Shown piece after piece: positions 1 through 7,814 of a stretch of 25,779 bases of DNA. Source of the stretch: Burkholderiales bacterium UBA2647 (lineage in GTDB: Bacteria; Pseudomonadota; Gammaproteobacteria; Burkholderiales; Burkholderiaceae_E); contig DENJ01000028.1 of NCBI GenBank assembly GCA_002359635.1, positions 3,666 through 29,444 of the forward strand, given 5' to 3'. How positions within the stretch are numbered: position 1 is the first letter of the stretch; every line of letters starts with the position of its first letter. Both the position numbers and the translations under genes were made by a program. The notes beneath the pieces were generated by a model that searched no databases, had not been told where the DNA came from, and worked only from the letters and a program-made list of their open reading frames with translations.

Positions 1-1163
1 GCTGGGTTCTCAAGCAAGAAATCTTCCAGCGCTTTTGCGACCAACTCCTCAACTGGCGCCCGCACTTCAGACGAAACGAGCTTGTCCTTGGTTTGACTTG
101 AAAATTTGGGCTCGGGTACTTTGACTGACAAGACACAGGTCAAGCCTTCGCGCATATCGTCGCCTGAAGTTTCTACTTTCGCTTTTTTCGCTTGTTCGCT
201 TTGTTCAATATATTTATTGATAACCCTCGTCATTGCGGCCCTTAAGCCTGTCAAATGGGTACCGCCATCGCGCTGTGGGATATTGTTGGTGAAACAAAGC
301 ACTTGCTCGTTGTAGCCGTCGTTCCATTGCATGGCAACTTCTACACCGATCTGGCCGGCTGCCGGTCCCTCGCTTGTGCGTATCCCTTGCATATAAACAA
401 TACGCGGATGAATGGCGGTCTTGTGGCGATTGATATATTGCACGAACCCTTGCACGCCGCCCGTAAAAGCAAAATCCTCCTCCTTGCCGCTTCGCTGATC
501 AATCAGCTTGATTTTGACGCCGTGATTTAAAAACGATAACTCTCGAAGGCGTTTCGCAAGAATATCGTAATGATATTCGATCGTTCCAAAAATAGTGTCA
601 TCTGCGAGAAAATGAACTTCCGTCCCACGCTTTTCTGTGTTTCCGATAACCAGCATCGGTGAGGTGTCAACACCATTGACCTGAACAATCTGACGGTGCT
701 GGCATACACCTCGATGAAATTCCATCGCATGTGTTTTGCCGTCGCGCTTAATCGTAAGGCGTAGCCACTTGGATAATGCATTCACGCAGGAGACACCAAC
801 ACCATGCAGCCCGCCAGAAACCTTATAGCTGTTTTGATCAAATTTTCCGCCGGCATGTAATTCCGTCATCACGATCTCAGCCGCGCTTCTTCGAGGCTCA
901 TGCTTGTCGTCATCCTTGATCCCGGTTGGAATACCGCGACCGTTATCAATAACAGAAATCGATTGATCGTGATGAATCGTGATCAAAATTTCATCGCAGT
1001 AACCCGCTAAGGCTTCGTCGATAGCGTTATCGACAACTTCAAAAACCAGGTGGTGTAAACCAGTACCGTCGGATGTGTCACCAATGTACATGCCAGGGCG
1101 TTTTCTGACGGCATCAAGGCCTTCAAGGATTTGAATCGAGGATGAATCGTAAGATTGAGTCAT
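1..1163 (-). CDS. gyrB: DNA gyrase subunit B, N-terminal part (truncated by window edge)
   Basis: ATPase subunit of DNA gyrase, which introduces negative supercoils with GyrA. About 387 codons are present, covering the GHKL ATPase and transducer domains; the TOPRIM and C-terminal part lies beyond the left edge. The ATG is at 1163 with a purine-rich AAAGAAGAA stretch upstream. Visible landmarks are the early LEGLDAVRKRPGMYIG motif, Glu42 and Asn46 in FEVVDNAIDEAL (catalytic base and Mg site of the family), DNGRGIP at 73-79 and the ATP-lid GGLHGVG at 117-123. The visible part ends in the SSEVRAPVEELVAKALEDF region near the end of the transducer domain. It lies 16 bp downstream of dnaN on the same strand, so it is probably co-transcribed with it; recF is absent between them, as is usual in betaproteobacteria. 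The frame is intact to the edge. Confidence 0.97.
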   Translation of the reverse strand, partial: MTQSYDSSSIQILEGLDAVRKRPGMYIGDTSDGTGLHHLVFEVVDNAIDEALAGYCDEILITIHHDQSISVIDNGRGIPTGIKDDDKHEPRRSAAEIVMTELHAGGKFDQNSYKVSGGLHGVGVSCVNALSKWLRLTIKRDGKTHAMEFHRGVCQHRQIVQVNGVDTSPMLVIGNTEKRGTEVHFLADDTIFGTIEYHYDILAKRLRELSFLNHGVKIKLIDQRSGKEEDFAFTGGVQGFVQYINRHKTAIHPRIVYMQGIRTSEGPAAGQIGVEVAMQWNDGYNEQVLCFTNNIPQRDGGTHLTGLRAAMTRVINKYIEQSEQAKKAKVETSGDDMREGLTCVLSVKVPEPKFSSQTKDKLVSSEVRAPVEELVAKALEDFLLENP

Positions 1164-1179
1164 GGTTCTTCTTTCAGCT

Positions 1180-2286
1180 TTAAATACGCATGGGCATGAC
1201 AACGTACTTAAAGTGATTATTATCAGGTACGGTGATCAGGGCACTTGCGCTGCCGTCACGTAGCGCAATACTGATTTCTTCTGTCTTTAAATGTTGTAAC
1301 ACTTCAAGCAAATACTGCACATTAAAACCAATTTCTGTTGTTTCGGATTCATAGCTCATCGCGATCTCATCGACCGCTTCCTCTTGATCTGCGTTTGTGG
1401 TTTGAATGCTTAAATGATCTTTTTCGAAACGAAGCCTCACGCCTTTGAATTTTTCCGTGGTGACAATGGAGGCACGCTGCAAACTTGAGGCCAGTAAAGC
1501 ACGATCGATGGTGGCAAGGCGTCCAAGTCCCTGCGGAATGACACGCTCATAGTCGGGGAACTTTCCTTCGATGAGTTTGCTCACAAGCTCAATACCGCTA
1601 AAACTTGCCCTCAGTCTTTGCTGTCCAAATTCGAGTACTAAGGGCTCCTCGACATCCTGGAGCAAGCGCATCCATTCGCCAATGGTCTTGCGCGGCACGA
1701 TAAGATCCTGTCTAGGCATGGCTTGCTCAAGATCCATATCGCAGTAGGCAAGTCGATGGCCATCGGTGGCAACCACTTTCAATTTGTGACCATCTGTTAC
1801 TAAAAGTAGACCGTTTAGATAGTAACGGATGTCTTGCTGCGCCATAGCGTAAGACACCATGCTGAGCAAATGCTTAAAGGCTTGCTGAGGAACCGTCAAG
1901 CGATGTGTAAAGACCTCTTGAACGAGCACATGAGGGAATTCTTCGGCTGCCATGGTTTGCAGGGAAACCCTGCTTTTGCCCGTTGTGATACTTGCTTTTC
2001 TCGCTTGGATCGATAACGAGACTTCACTGGTCTCAGGCAAGGCTCTTAAGACATCAATCAGCTTTCTTGCCGACACTGTGATTGCCATATCGTCTGCCTT
2101 GCCGCCGAGCTGGGCCGTGGTGCTGATTTGCATTTCTGTATCGGTGGCAACAAAACGCAAGTCCTCGCCTTGCTTTTGAATCAGGACATTGGCAAGAATC
2201 GGCATGGTGTTTTTCTTTTCGACAATGCCAGCTACCACTTGCAAGGGCTTAAGCAAGGCATCGCGAGACGCTTTAACCAAGGCCAT
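1180..2286 (-). CDS. dnaN: DNA polymerase III beta subunit (sliding clamp)
   Basis: Ring-shaped processivity clamp that tethers DNA polymerase III to DNA and is the docking site for many repair and replication proteins. The 368-aa product has the normal length for the family, with three clamp folds in tandem. Recognisable stretches are the start MALVKASRDALLKPLQVVAGIVEKKNTMPIL, VATDGHRLAYCD near the middle (the common TDGHRLA motif of the second domain), VIPQ in the third domain and the C-terminal YVVMPMRI, matching the conserved VMPMR end. The ATG at 2286 has a strong Shine-Dalgarno AAGGAGA about 8 nt upstream. It sits between dnaA (317-bp gap) and gyrB (16-bp gap) on the same strand, the classic replication-initiation cluster. 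Confidence 0.97.
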   Translation of the reverse strand: MALVKASRDALLKPLQVVAGIVEKKNTMPILANVLIQKQGEDLRFVATDTEMQISTTAQLGGKADDMAITVSARKLIDVLRALPETSEVSLSIQARKASITTGKSRVSLQTMAAEEFPHVLVQEVFTHRLTVPQQAFKHLLSMVSYAMAQQDIRYYLNGLLLVTDGHKLKVVATDGHRLAYCDMDLEQAMPRQDLIVPRKTIGEWMRLLQDVEEPLVLEFGQQRLRASFSGIELVSKLIEGKFPDYERVIPQGLGRLATIDRALLASSLQRASIVTTEKFKGVRLRFEKDHLSIQTTNADQEEAVDEIAMSYESETTEIGFNVQYLLEVLQHLKTEEISIALRDGSASALITVPDNNHFKYVVMPMRI

Positions 2287-2603
2287 GGGGTTCTCCTTAG
2301 GACTTATGTCTGCTTTGAATAAAACACAATGTTGTTGTTGATGTGCTCAAGGCTTTGTTGTTGACAAGTGCATTAAGACATGGATTTCACTCGGTATTTT
2401 CATGCGCATAGGTCGTTGACAGATGGCTTGTTGGGCTCGAACAAGTTGGCATAAGCTTTCGTCACGTCAAGTCGAGCCGCTACTTGTTCATGTGTCATAC
2501 AGGCTTTTCTTCGACTTATCGACGCATATCGAGGATGGATACCCACAGCTTGAGCCACGGTTGTCGCATCGGTTTCATCCAGCCCCTTTTGCATTGGCAT
2601 GGC
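2287..2603 (-). other. dnaA-dnaN intergenic region with a doubtful small ORF
   Basis: This 317-bp gap separates the dnaA stop from the dnaN start. It holds the dnaN Shine-Dalgarno (2291-2299) and a short GTTGTTGTTG-rich stretch near 2330-2360. An open frame of 66 codons runs 2600-2400 on the minus strand, starting 3 nt after the dnaA stop. It has no clear ribosome binding site and no family I recognise, so I do not call it a gene. I looked for DnaA boxes (TTWTNCACA, either strand) and found only 7-of-9 matches, for example the ATACCCACA near 2550. Nothing else stands out. Confidence 0.5.
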
Positions 2604-3950
2604 TCAGCTTCGTAGGGTTTGCTCAAGGACTTTGAGCGCATGGTTGAGTTCAGTTTCGTGTTGCCTGCGTTCAGTGATTCGCCTCACGGCATGCAAGACG
2701 GTGGTGTGATCGCGGCCACCGAAAAGTTCTCCAATTTCGGGCAGGGACTTTTGAGTCAGTTCTTTGGCCAAATACATGGCGACTTGTCGTGCGAGCGCAA
2801 TGTGCGCGGGGCGCCGCTTGGAATACATATCAGCGACTTTGAGCTTGTAATAGTCAGCAACTGTTTTTTGGATGTTTTCGACCGAGATCGCAGGTCGATT
2901 TAAGTCTAGGAGATCTTGAAGTGCTTCCTTGGCCAGTTCGAGGCTTATCGCCTGTCCTCGGAAGCTCGAAGCGGCTACAAGTCGATTTAAGGCGCCTTCG
3001 AGTTCGCGGACATTGCTGCGTAAATTTTTCGCCACGAAAAAAGCGACGTCGTCTGGCAGGTCGACCTGACGCAATTCTGCTTTGCGATGCAAGATCGCTG
3101 TTCTGGTTTCGAGATCGGGTGGTTCGATCGCAACAATAAGACCGCTGTCAAAGCGGGACACTAGACGGTCCTCAACCCCATTCATTTCTTTTGGGTAGGT
3201 GTCGCATGTCACGATGATCTGTTTGCGCGCAGCAAATAAGGCCTCAAAAAGATAAAAGAATTCCTCTTGAGTTCTGGGTTTATTGGATAAAAACTGAATA
3301 TCGTCAATCAAAAAAAGATCTAGTTTTTGATATTGCGCTCTCATTTCTTCAGAATTTTTTCGCTGGATGGCTCGCACCATTTCGTCGAAAAACTCCTGCG
3401 CGTGAATATAGCGAAGCCTAGCGCCAGGATTGCGCTCACGAATGGCATTACCCACAGCATGCATCAGGTGGGTTTTCCCAAGACCGACGCCACCATAGAT
3501 AAAGAGTGGGTTGTATTCCAGACCAGGTCGCTGGCTTACCTGAAGCGCCGCAGCGCGCGCCATCTGATTCGATTTACCGGTAACAAAGTTTTCAAAATTC
3601 AGTTCTCGATTGAGCCTTGAACTTTCAGGTATCAGGGGCTCAGCGAGCAGATGGTTTGCAGTTGGCTGGACGTCATCATCAACGCGGGGCAACTCTAGAG
3701 GCGGCGTCACTTCAAACTGAAGGCTTAGACCAGGTTTGATCGCTCGCTCTTCGCGCAAGAGTTCCTCAAGCCGTTGTCCCCATTGTTGTCTTACCCAATT
3801 TAGTTTGAAGGCATTGGGACAACCGATCCTCAGCTGGTTTTCGTCTTCTTGATAGCCAAGATAAGCTAAGGGTTTGATCCAGGTCTTAAAGAGCTGGGGC
3901 GAAATCTCGCGCTCGAGTTGTTCAATACAACGCAGCCAATGCTCAAGCAT
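2604..3950 (-). CDS. dnaA: Chromosomal replication initiator protein DnaA
   Basis: AAA+ initiator that binds DnaA boxes at oriC and opens the duplex. The N-terminal domain (LEREISPQLFKTWIKPL) is followed by a short linker, the AAA+ core and a C-terminal DNA-binding domain. In the 448-aa version, Walker A GGVGLGKTH lies at 153-161 and Walker B LIDD near 214-217. The DNA-binding signature GGRDHTTVLHA is at about 411-421. Start choice: an upstream in-frame ATG at 3974 would add 8 residues but has no Shine-Dalgarno. The ATG at 3950 has GGAG six nt upstream and gives the MLEHW start expected of betaproteobacterial DnaA proteins. It is transcribed away from rpmH; dnaN and gyrB follow on the same strand. 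I could not identify its promoter. Confidence 0.96.
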   Translation of the reverse strand: MLEHWLRCIEQLEREISPQLFKTWIKPLAYLGYQEDENQLRIGCPNAFKLNWVRQQWGQRLEELLREERAIKPGLSLQFEVTPPLELPRVDDDVQPTANHLLAEPLIPESSRLNRELNFENFVTGKSNQMARAAALQVSQRPGLEYNPLFIYGGVGLGKTHLMHAVGNAIRERNPGARLRYIHAQEFFDEMVRAIQRKNSEEMRAQYQKLDLFLIDDIQFLSNKPRTQEEFFYLFEALFAARKQIIVTCDTYPKEMNGVEDRLVSRFDSGLIVAIEPPDLETRTAILHRKAELRQVDLPDDVAFFVAKNLRSNVRELEGALNRLVAASSFRGQAISLELAKEALQDLLDLNRPAISVENIQKTVADYYKLKVADMYSKRRPAHIALARQVAMYLAKELTQKSLPEIGELFGGRDHTTVLHAVRRITERRQHETELNHALKVLEQTLRS

Positions 3951-4198
3951 GCGCGGCTCCGTGAGGTCTCGCATGAGCAGGACGTGGCTTAATGACGCAA
4001 ATTGGCATGGAGCGTACGAAAAAAGTGGCGGATTCTTGGCGCAAGCGCAAAGTATGTGACATAAGAAGCAACTAGTTTACCCGTTTGAATACGGCTCAAG
4101 GCTAGCCTGACCAGCGCTCGCACCAACACCGTAATTGACAAAACCGTCTTCTTTTTGTTGTAATCGAGGGCTTTTCACATCAAAGCCATGGACATGTC
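3951..4198. other. Divergent dnaA-rpmH intergenic region, expected oriC position
   Basis: This 248-bp gap lies between dnaA (leftward) and rpmH (rightward). In many gammaproteobacteria and betaproteobacteria this or the dnaA-dnaN gap carries oriC, and gene orientation flips here as expected at an origin. The stretch 4040-4170 is fairly AT-rich. DnaA boxes are not obvious: the best is CTTTTCACA at 4171-4179 (8 of 9 to TTWTNCACA), and TTATGTCACA on the minus strand near 4056-4065 has one extra base. The right part contains the rpmH promoter. I call this only a candidate origin region. Confidence 0.4.
4135..4164 (+). promoter_or_regulatory. Sigma70-type promoter of rpmH-rnpA
   Basis: A perfect -35 hexamer TTGACA (4135-4140) is followed by an 18-bp spacer and a -10 hexamer TGTAAT (4159-4164, five of six to TATAAT). 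Transcription would start near 4171, about 28 nt before the rpmH ATG. This is the expected place for the strong promoter of the ribosomal protein L34 / RNase P protein operon. Confidence 0.7.
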
Positions 4199-4333
4199 AT
4201 GAAGCGCACCTACCAGCCTTCGGTCACCCGACGCAAACGTACACACGGATTTTTGGTTCGTATGAAAACTCGTGGCGGCAAAGCCGTCATACGAGCACGG
4301 CGTTCAAAAGGCCGCAAACGTCTGGCTGTCTGA
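4199..4333 (+). CDS. rpmH: 50S ribosomal protein L34
   Basis: Small basic protein of the large ribosomal subunit, here 44 aa, the usual length. The sequence begins MKRTYQPSVTRRKRTHGF and ends with the Arg/Lys-rich ARRSKGRKRLAV, diagnostic of L34. The ATG at 4199 follows a promoter with TTGACA at 4135. The upstream ribosome binding site is weak. A four-codon ORF (Met-Asp-Met-Ser, 4188-4202) ends with its stop overlapping the rpmH ATG, which may or may not matter for its translation. rnpA follows 56 bp downstream in the same direction. Confidence 0.97.
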   Translation: MKRTYQPSVTRRKRTHGFLVRMKTRGGKAVIRARRSKGRKRLAV

Positions 4334-4389
4334 GAAGCCTACTTGAGGGGCTTATCTGGAGGTGCGATTTTCAAGAAGCTAATGCGGCG

Positions 4390-4812
4390 ATGTCATCTTC
4401 CAAACGCTTACGCAGGCTTGCACGTTGTGGGCCCTGGAGTCTGCACCAGATCGACACGATTAATCATCGCAAGGATCGCCAAAACGACGCACCTGCCAGC
4501 AAACCTGGCTCGGTGAATCGTGAAGCTTTGTCGCGTTCTGGTCGAAGCGTTCAGTTGCGTATCAGTATTGCAAAACGTTTCATCCCACTCGCAGTAGAAC
4601 GCAATCGTTTGCGGCGAATCGTCAAAGAAAGCTTTCGCAAGCGACTTGACCCCCAAGCGCAAGCTAGTGCAAAGCCTTCGTCCAAGGTTTATTTATTGCG
4701 CCTTGATCAAAGCTTTGACAAGGCGTTAGCAACAAGCGTTCAAGCCTTGAGCACGCGTCGGCGAAAAGTGCTTTACTGGCAGAGCCTTGAAGCACTTTGG
4801 CAAGCCCTGTGA
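4390..4812 (+). CDS. rnpA: Ribonuclease P protein component
   Basis: Protein cofactor of RNase P, which trims the 5' ends of precursor tRNAs together with the M1 RNA. The identifying motif is ERNRLRRIVKESFRKR in the middle, the conserved RNR box that contacts the RNA. The product is 140 aa from the ATG at 4390, close to the usual 110-140. The frame stays open upstream across rpmH to 4135, but that part would encode rpmH out of frame and is not expected to be translated. The SSKRLRRLARCGPW beginning fits the usual N-terminal RLRR-like segment. Outside the RNR box the sequence is rather divergent. The context rpmH-rnpA-yidD-yidC is the standard order and supports the call. Confidence 0.9.
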   Translation: MSSSKRLRRLARCGPWSLHQIDTINHRKDRQNDAPASKPGSVNREALSRSGRSVQLRISIAKRFIPLAVERNRLRRIVKESFRKRLDPQAQASAKPSSKVYLLRLDQSFDKALATSVQALSTRRRKVLYWQSLEALWQAL

Positions 4813-4828
4813 AAAGGTATCAGACACC

Positions 4829-5188
4829 ATGAGGCCGAGCGATCGTCAAGAGGTTGAGCCCGCCAGGTTGGATAATGTTTGGACGGCCCTGGATCAATGT
4901 GCCAAAACGCTCGGCTTAGCGATCATCCGTGGCTATGAGTACACCGTAAGACCGGTGCTTGGCCCCTCTTGTCGCTTTTTGCCTAACTGCTCCGAATATG
5001 CAAGACAGGCTTTGCAAAGCCATGGCAGCGTTAAGGGTGCTTATCTCAGTTTGAGGCGTCTGTGCCGATGCCATCCTTTTCACCCCGGCGGGATCGACGA
5101 GGTCCCGGCGCCATCCTCGTCTCATGGTACAAAGCCAGCCGAAGCACGTGTATCGAAAAAAAATGATCGTGAGCCTGCAGCCTCTTAG
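4829..5188 (+). CDS. yidD: Membrane protein insertion efficiency factor YidD
   Basis: Small membrane-associated protein thought to help YidC/Sec insert inner-membrane proteins. The family signature is nearly complete: GPSCRFLPNCSEYARQAL, then HGSVKGAYLSLRRLCRCHPFHPGG and IDEVP, including the conserved cysteines. The product is 119 aa from the ATG at 4829, which has an AAAAGG purine stretch about 12 nt upstream. A TTG at 4787, inside rnpA, would add 14 residues and is less likely. An N-terminal extension of about 20 residues before the core and a 25-residue hydrophilic tail after IDEVP make it somewhat longer than the common 70-90 aa. It lies between rnpA (16-bp gap) and yidC (27-bp gap), the usual position. 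Confidence 0.93.
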   Translation: MRPSDRQEVEPARLDNVWTALDQCAKTLGLAIIRGYEYTVRPVLGPSCRFLPNCSEYARQALQSHGSVKGAYLSLRRLCRCHPFHPGGIDEVPAPSSSHGTKPAEARVSKKNDREPAAS

Positions 5189-5215
5189 CATCCGGAGATT
5201 CTTCTAGAAAACACC

Positions 5216-6997
5216 ATGCAACAACAAATCCAGCGCACGATTCTTTGGGTGATCTTTTTCTCCTCCCTGTTTTTTTTGTGGGACGCTTGGCAGCGCCATC
5301 AGGGCCAGCCAGGTTTTTTTGCGCCGCCTCAGGAAAAGACCGCCGCAGCTACAAACGGTTCACAGAAGCCCGATGCAAAACCAGTGTCCAACGAAGTCCC
5401 TCAGGCTGCTTCGGTTGCCGCGGGCGGTGCCGATAAGACGCAAATTCCCGGGGTTACAGCTGATGCGAGCAAGGCGAATCAGCAGACTGATGCTGCATCA
5501 GGCGCAAGTAAAGTCCCTGGTGATGTAACGGCCACGCTAGCCCCCGGCGATTTCTGGGTCTTGCAAAACAAAGTCTTGAAACTTGCCGTGTCGCCCGAAG
5601 GCGGACAGCTTGTGCGCAGCGAACTGCTCACGCAACGCGAACTCAATGATCCGTCCAAGAATGTGGTCTTGCTCCATCAAGAGGGTCAAAACCACTACCT
5701 CGCCCAGCAAGGTTGGATCAGCGCCCAGGCCGATAAGCGGTTTCCGACGCACCAGTCGCGTTTTCAACGTATCGAACAGGGCCAGACGCATTTGGTCTTA
5801 GAGGCAAGCGAGGGAGATTTAAAGGTTCGTCGACGCTATCAATTAGAGCCCGATAGCTACGTTGTCCGGATCGATGAGACCGTTCAAAACCTTGGCGTCA
5901 GTCCGCTTGCGCCCATAGCCTATCGACAATTGTTGCGTGACAGCAAAGCCCCGGCTGGGGAATCACAGTTCTACAGCACTTACACTGGACCTGTGGTTTA
6001 CACCGAACAGGCTAAGTTTCAAAAGGTTGACTTTCCGAGTATTGAAAAAGGAAAAGCCGACCATGTGAAACAAGCTTCCGATGGCTGGCTTGGCATCATC
6101 CAGCATCACTTTATCGCTGCCTGGTTGCCTCAAGATCAACGCCAGCGCGAATACTTTACCCGCCGGGTTGAAGGCAACCCGGTGCTCTATAGCGTCGGTG
6201 CACTTGAACGCTTTGGCGAGCTAGCGCCCAGCGCAAGTCAGAGTACGGTTGCGCGTTTGTTGATTGGGCCACAAGATCAGCGCATGCTCGCTGCGATTGC
6301 GCCAGGGCTTGATTTGGCAGTGGACTACGGTTGGCTCGCGATGTTTGCCAAGCCAATCTTCTGGCTTCTTGAGCAAATGCATGGCCTAAGCAATAACTGG
6401 GGTCTTGCGATTATTTTGCTCACCGTGATCATCAAGACATTGTTTTTTCCCTTGCAATCCGCAAGCTACAAATCCATGGCCCGAATGAAGGCGGTCACAC
6501 CGCGGATGATGGCCATCAGAGAACGATACGGTAGCGATCGCATTCGGATGAATCAGGCGATGATGGAGCTCTATAAAGAGGAAAAAATCAACCCGCTAGG
6601 CGGCTGTCTGCCGATTGTGGTGCAAATCCCAGTATTCATTGCCCTCTATTGGGTGCTGCTTGCCTCCAGTGAAATGCGGTTTGCACCATTTTTATACTTG
6701 GATAACCTGGCGGCTCCCGATGCATTGTTTGGCACTTATTTTGGTGTACCGATCGGTTTGATGCCGATATTGATGGCGGTCACGATGTTTATCCAGACCA
6801 AACTGAATCCAACGCCACCCGATCCGGTGCAAGCCAAACTGATGATGTTCATGCCGATTGTTTTTTCGGTGATGTTTTTCTTCTTTCCTTCAGGTCTTGT
6901 TCTTTATTGGCTGGTCAACAATGTTTACTCGATTGCTCAGCAATGGGTAATCACCCGCCGCATAGAGGCACAAAGTGCCAAAGAGCGTCGCAGCTGA
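5216..6997 (+). CDS. yidC: Membrane protein insertase YidC
   Basis: Inner-membrane insertase (Oxa1/Alb3 family) that inserts and folds membrane proteins alone or with SecYEG. The 593-aa product has the Gram-negative layout. An N-terminal transmembrane helix (about residues 7-22) is followed by a low-complexity Ala/Lys/Gln-rich linker (about 35-105) and a large periplasmic domain to about 375. The conserved five-helix insertase domain follows. Family landmarks are NWGLAIILLTVIIKTLFFPLQ, the cytoplasmic hairpin with MARMKAVTPRM, KINPLGGCLPIVVQIPVF, and PSGLVLYWLVNN near the end. A Lys (in VIIKTLFF) sits where E. coli has the groove Arg, as I recall for many betaproteobacterial homologues. The ATG is at 5216. 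The downstream Nudix gene overlaps its 3' end by 23 bp. Confidence 0.97.
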   Translation: MQQQIQRTILWVIFFSSLFFLWDAWQRHQGQPGFFAPPQEKTAAATNGSQKPDAKPVSNEVPQAASVAAGGADKTQIPGVTADASKANQQTDAASGASKVPGDVTATLAPGDFWVLQNKVLKLAVSPEGGQLVRSELLTQRELNDPSKNVVLLHQEGQNHYLAQQGWISAQADKRFPTHQSRFQRIEQGQTHLVLEASEGDLKVRRRYQLEPDSYVVRIDETVQNLGVSPLAPIAYRQLLRDSKAPAGESQFYSTYTGPVVYTEQAKFQKVDFPSIEKGKADHVKQASDGWLGIIQHHFIAAWLPQDQRQREYFTRRVEGNPVLYSVGALERFGELAPSASQSTVARLLIGPQDQRMLAAIAPGLDLAVDYGWLAMFAKPIFWLLEQMHGLSNNWGLAIILLTVIIKTLFFPLQSASYKSMARMKAVTPRMMAIRERYGSDRIRMNQAMMELYKEEKINPLGGCLPIVVQIPVFIALYWVLLASSEMRFAPFLYLDNLAAPDALFGTYFGVPIGLMPILMAVTMFIQTKLNPTPPDPVQAKLMMFMPIVFSVMFFFFPSGLVLYWLVNNVYSIAQQWVITRRIEAQSAKERRS

Positions 6998-7805
6998 AGA
7001 TCGCCAGGCTAGCCTCGATGATCTTGCCTTCCAGGCCATTTGTTGGCAGGCTGAGCTTGAGCCGATGGCCTTCGCACCAGCGGCCTTGTTTGCGGATCTC
7101 GTGGATCACGAACTGGTGCTGCCAGCCGATGGACCCTTCAGCACGCCTTGTTTTCACCCCGAGCTGAGCCCGGGTAGTCCACGCGAGGCGAGCTTCCAAG
7201 CCCTGACACAGCAGTGGTATCGCATGGGGCGACTACCCGGCTGGCGACATGAGTGTTTTGACATTTACTCGCCGGGGTCGACCAAGGCCAAATTCAGGCT
7301 CGAGCGTGTTGCGGCGAGGCATTTGGGCTTTTGGACTGCCGCGGTCCATGTCAATGGTCTGCTGGCAGACAAGCAAATGATGTGGCTTGCGCGTCGCTCG
7401 ATGGCCAAAGACAGCGACCCGGGGATGCTCGACAATATGGTCGCAGGGGGACTCGCTGCCGGCGAAAGCCTAGAGCAGTGTCTTTGGCGTGAGTGCTGGG
7501 AAGAGGCTGGCCTTAGCCCCGAAGTCCGAGAAACGGTGCTAATGAACGCTGGCTTAAAGGCCTTGAGGCGTATCCATATTCAGTGCATAGAGGGGCAGAC
7601 CAGTCCCTGGCCCTATTTTCGTCGTGAGCGCTTGTTTGCCTTTTCTTTGATCCTGCCGCCCGATTTCCTGCCCTCCAATCAGGACGGCGAAGTGAGCGCT
7701 TATTGCTCAGTGGACCGAGAAGCGTTGGCACAGCTGATCGCCCAATCAGCGCTCACCAAGGACGCAGCGCTCGTGGCGTCTTTGTGGCTGCAGGATGAGC
7801 ACTAG
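6975..7805 (+). CDS. Nudix hydrolase with DUF4743-type N-terminal domain
   Basis: Probable pyrophosphohydrolase; substrate not known from sequence. A complete Nudix box G-x5-E-x7-REUxEExGU lies at about residues 158-180 (GGLAAGE, then RECWEEAGL), supplying the metal-binding glutamates. The preceding ~150 residues resemble the DUF4743 region found in Nudix proteins related to the thiamine-diphosphate-metabolising Tnr3/NUDT20/24 group, for example RGLGFWTAAVHVNG-like and DNMVAGG segments. The 276-aa length fits that group. The start is GTG at 6975 with an AGAGG Shine-Dalgarno about 6 nt upstream, inside the end of yidC. An alternative is ATG at 7065, which would cut 30 residues from the N-terminal domain. 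mnmE begins 9 bp after its stop, so it is probably co-transcribed in the yidC-mnmE operon. Confidence 0.85.
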   Translation: MPKSVAAEDRQASLDDLAFQAICWQAELEPMAFAPAALFADLVDHELVLPADGPFSTPCFHPELSPGSPREASFQALTQQWYRMGRLPGWRHECFDIYSPGSTKAKFRLERVAARHLGFWTAAVHVNGLLADKQMMWLARRSMAKDSDPGMLDNMVAGGLAAGESLEQCLWRECWEEAGLSPEVRETVLMNAGLKALRRIHIQCIEGQTSPWPYFRRERLFAFSLILPPDFLPSNQDGEVSAYCSVDREALAQLIAQSALTKDAALVASLWLQDEH

Positions 7806-7814
7806 CTAGGGCTC

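Noticed and set aside
2400..2600. 66-codon open frame on the minus strand between dnaA and dnaN
   Set aside because: It starts 3 nt after dnaA but lacks a Shine-Dalgarno and resembles no protein I know. The vaguely helix-turn-helix-like stretch is too weak to support a gene.
4056..4179. DnaA-box-like strings (TTATGTCACA, CTTTTCACA)
   Set aside because: One has an extra base, the other a mismatch at the first position, and they do not form a cluster, so I do not annotate DnaA boxes.
4135..4389. Upstream extension of the rnpA frame across rpmH
   Set aside because: It would start at a TTG and read rpmH out of frame. The product before residue 86 has no RnpA resemblance and the length would be far too great.
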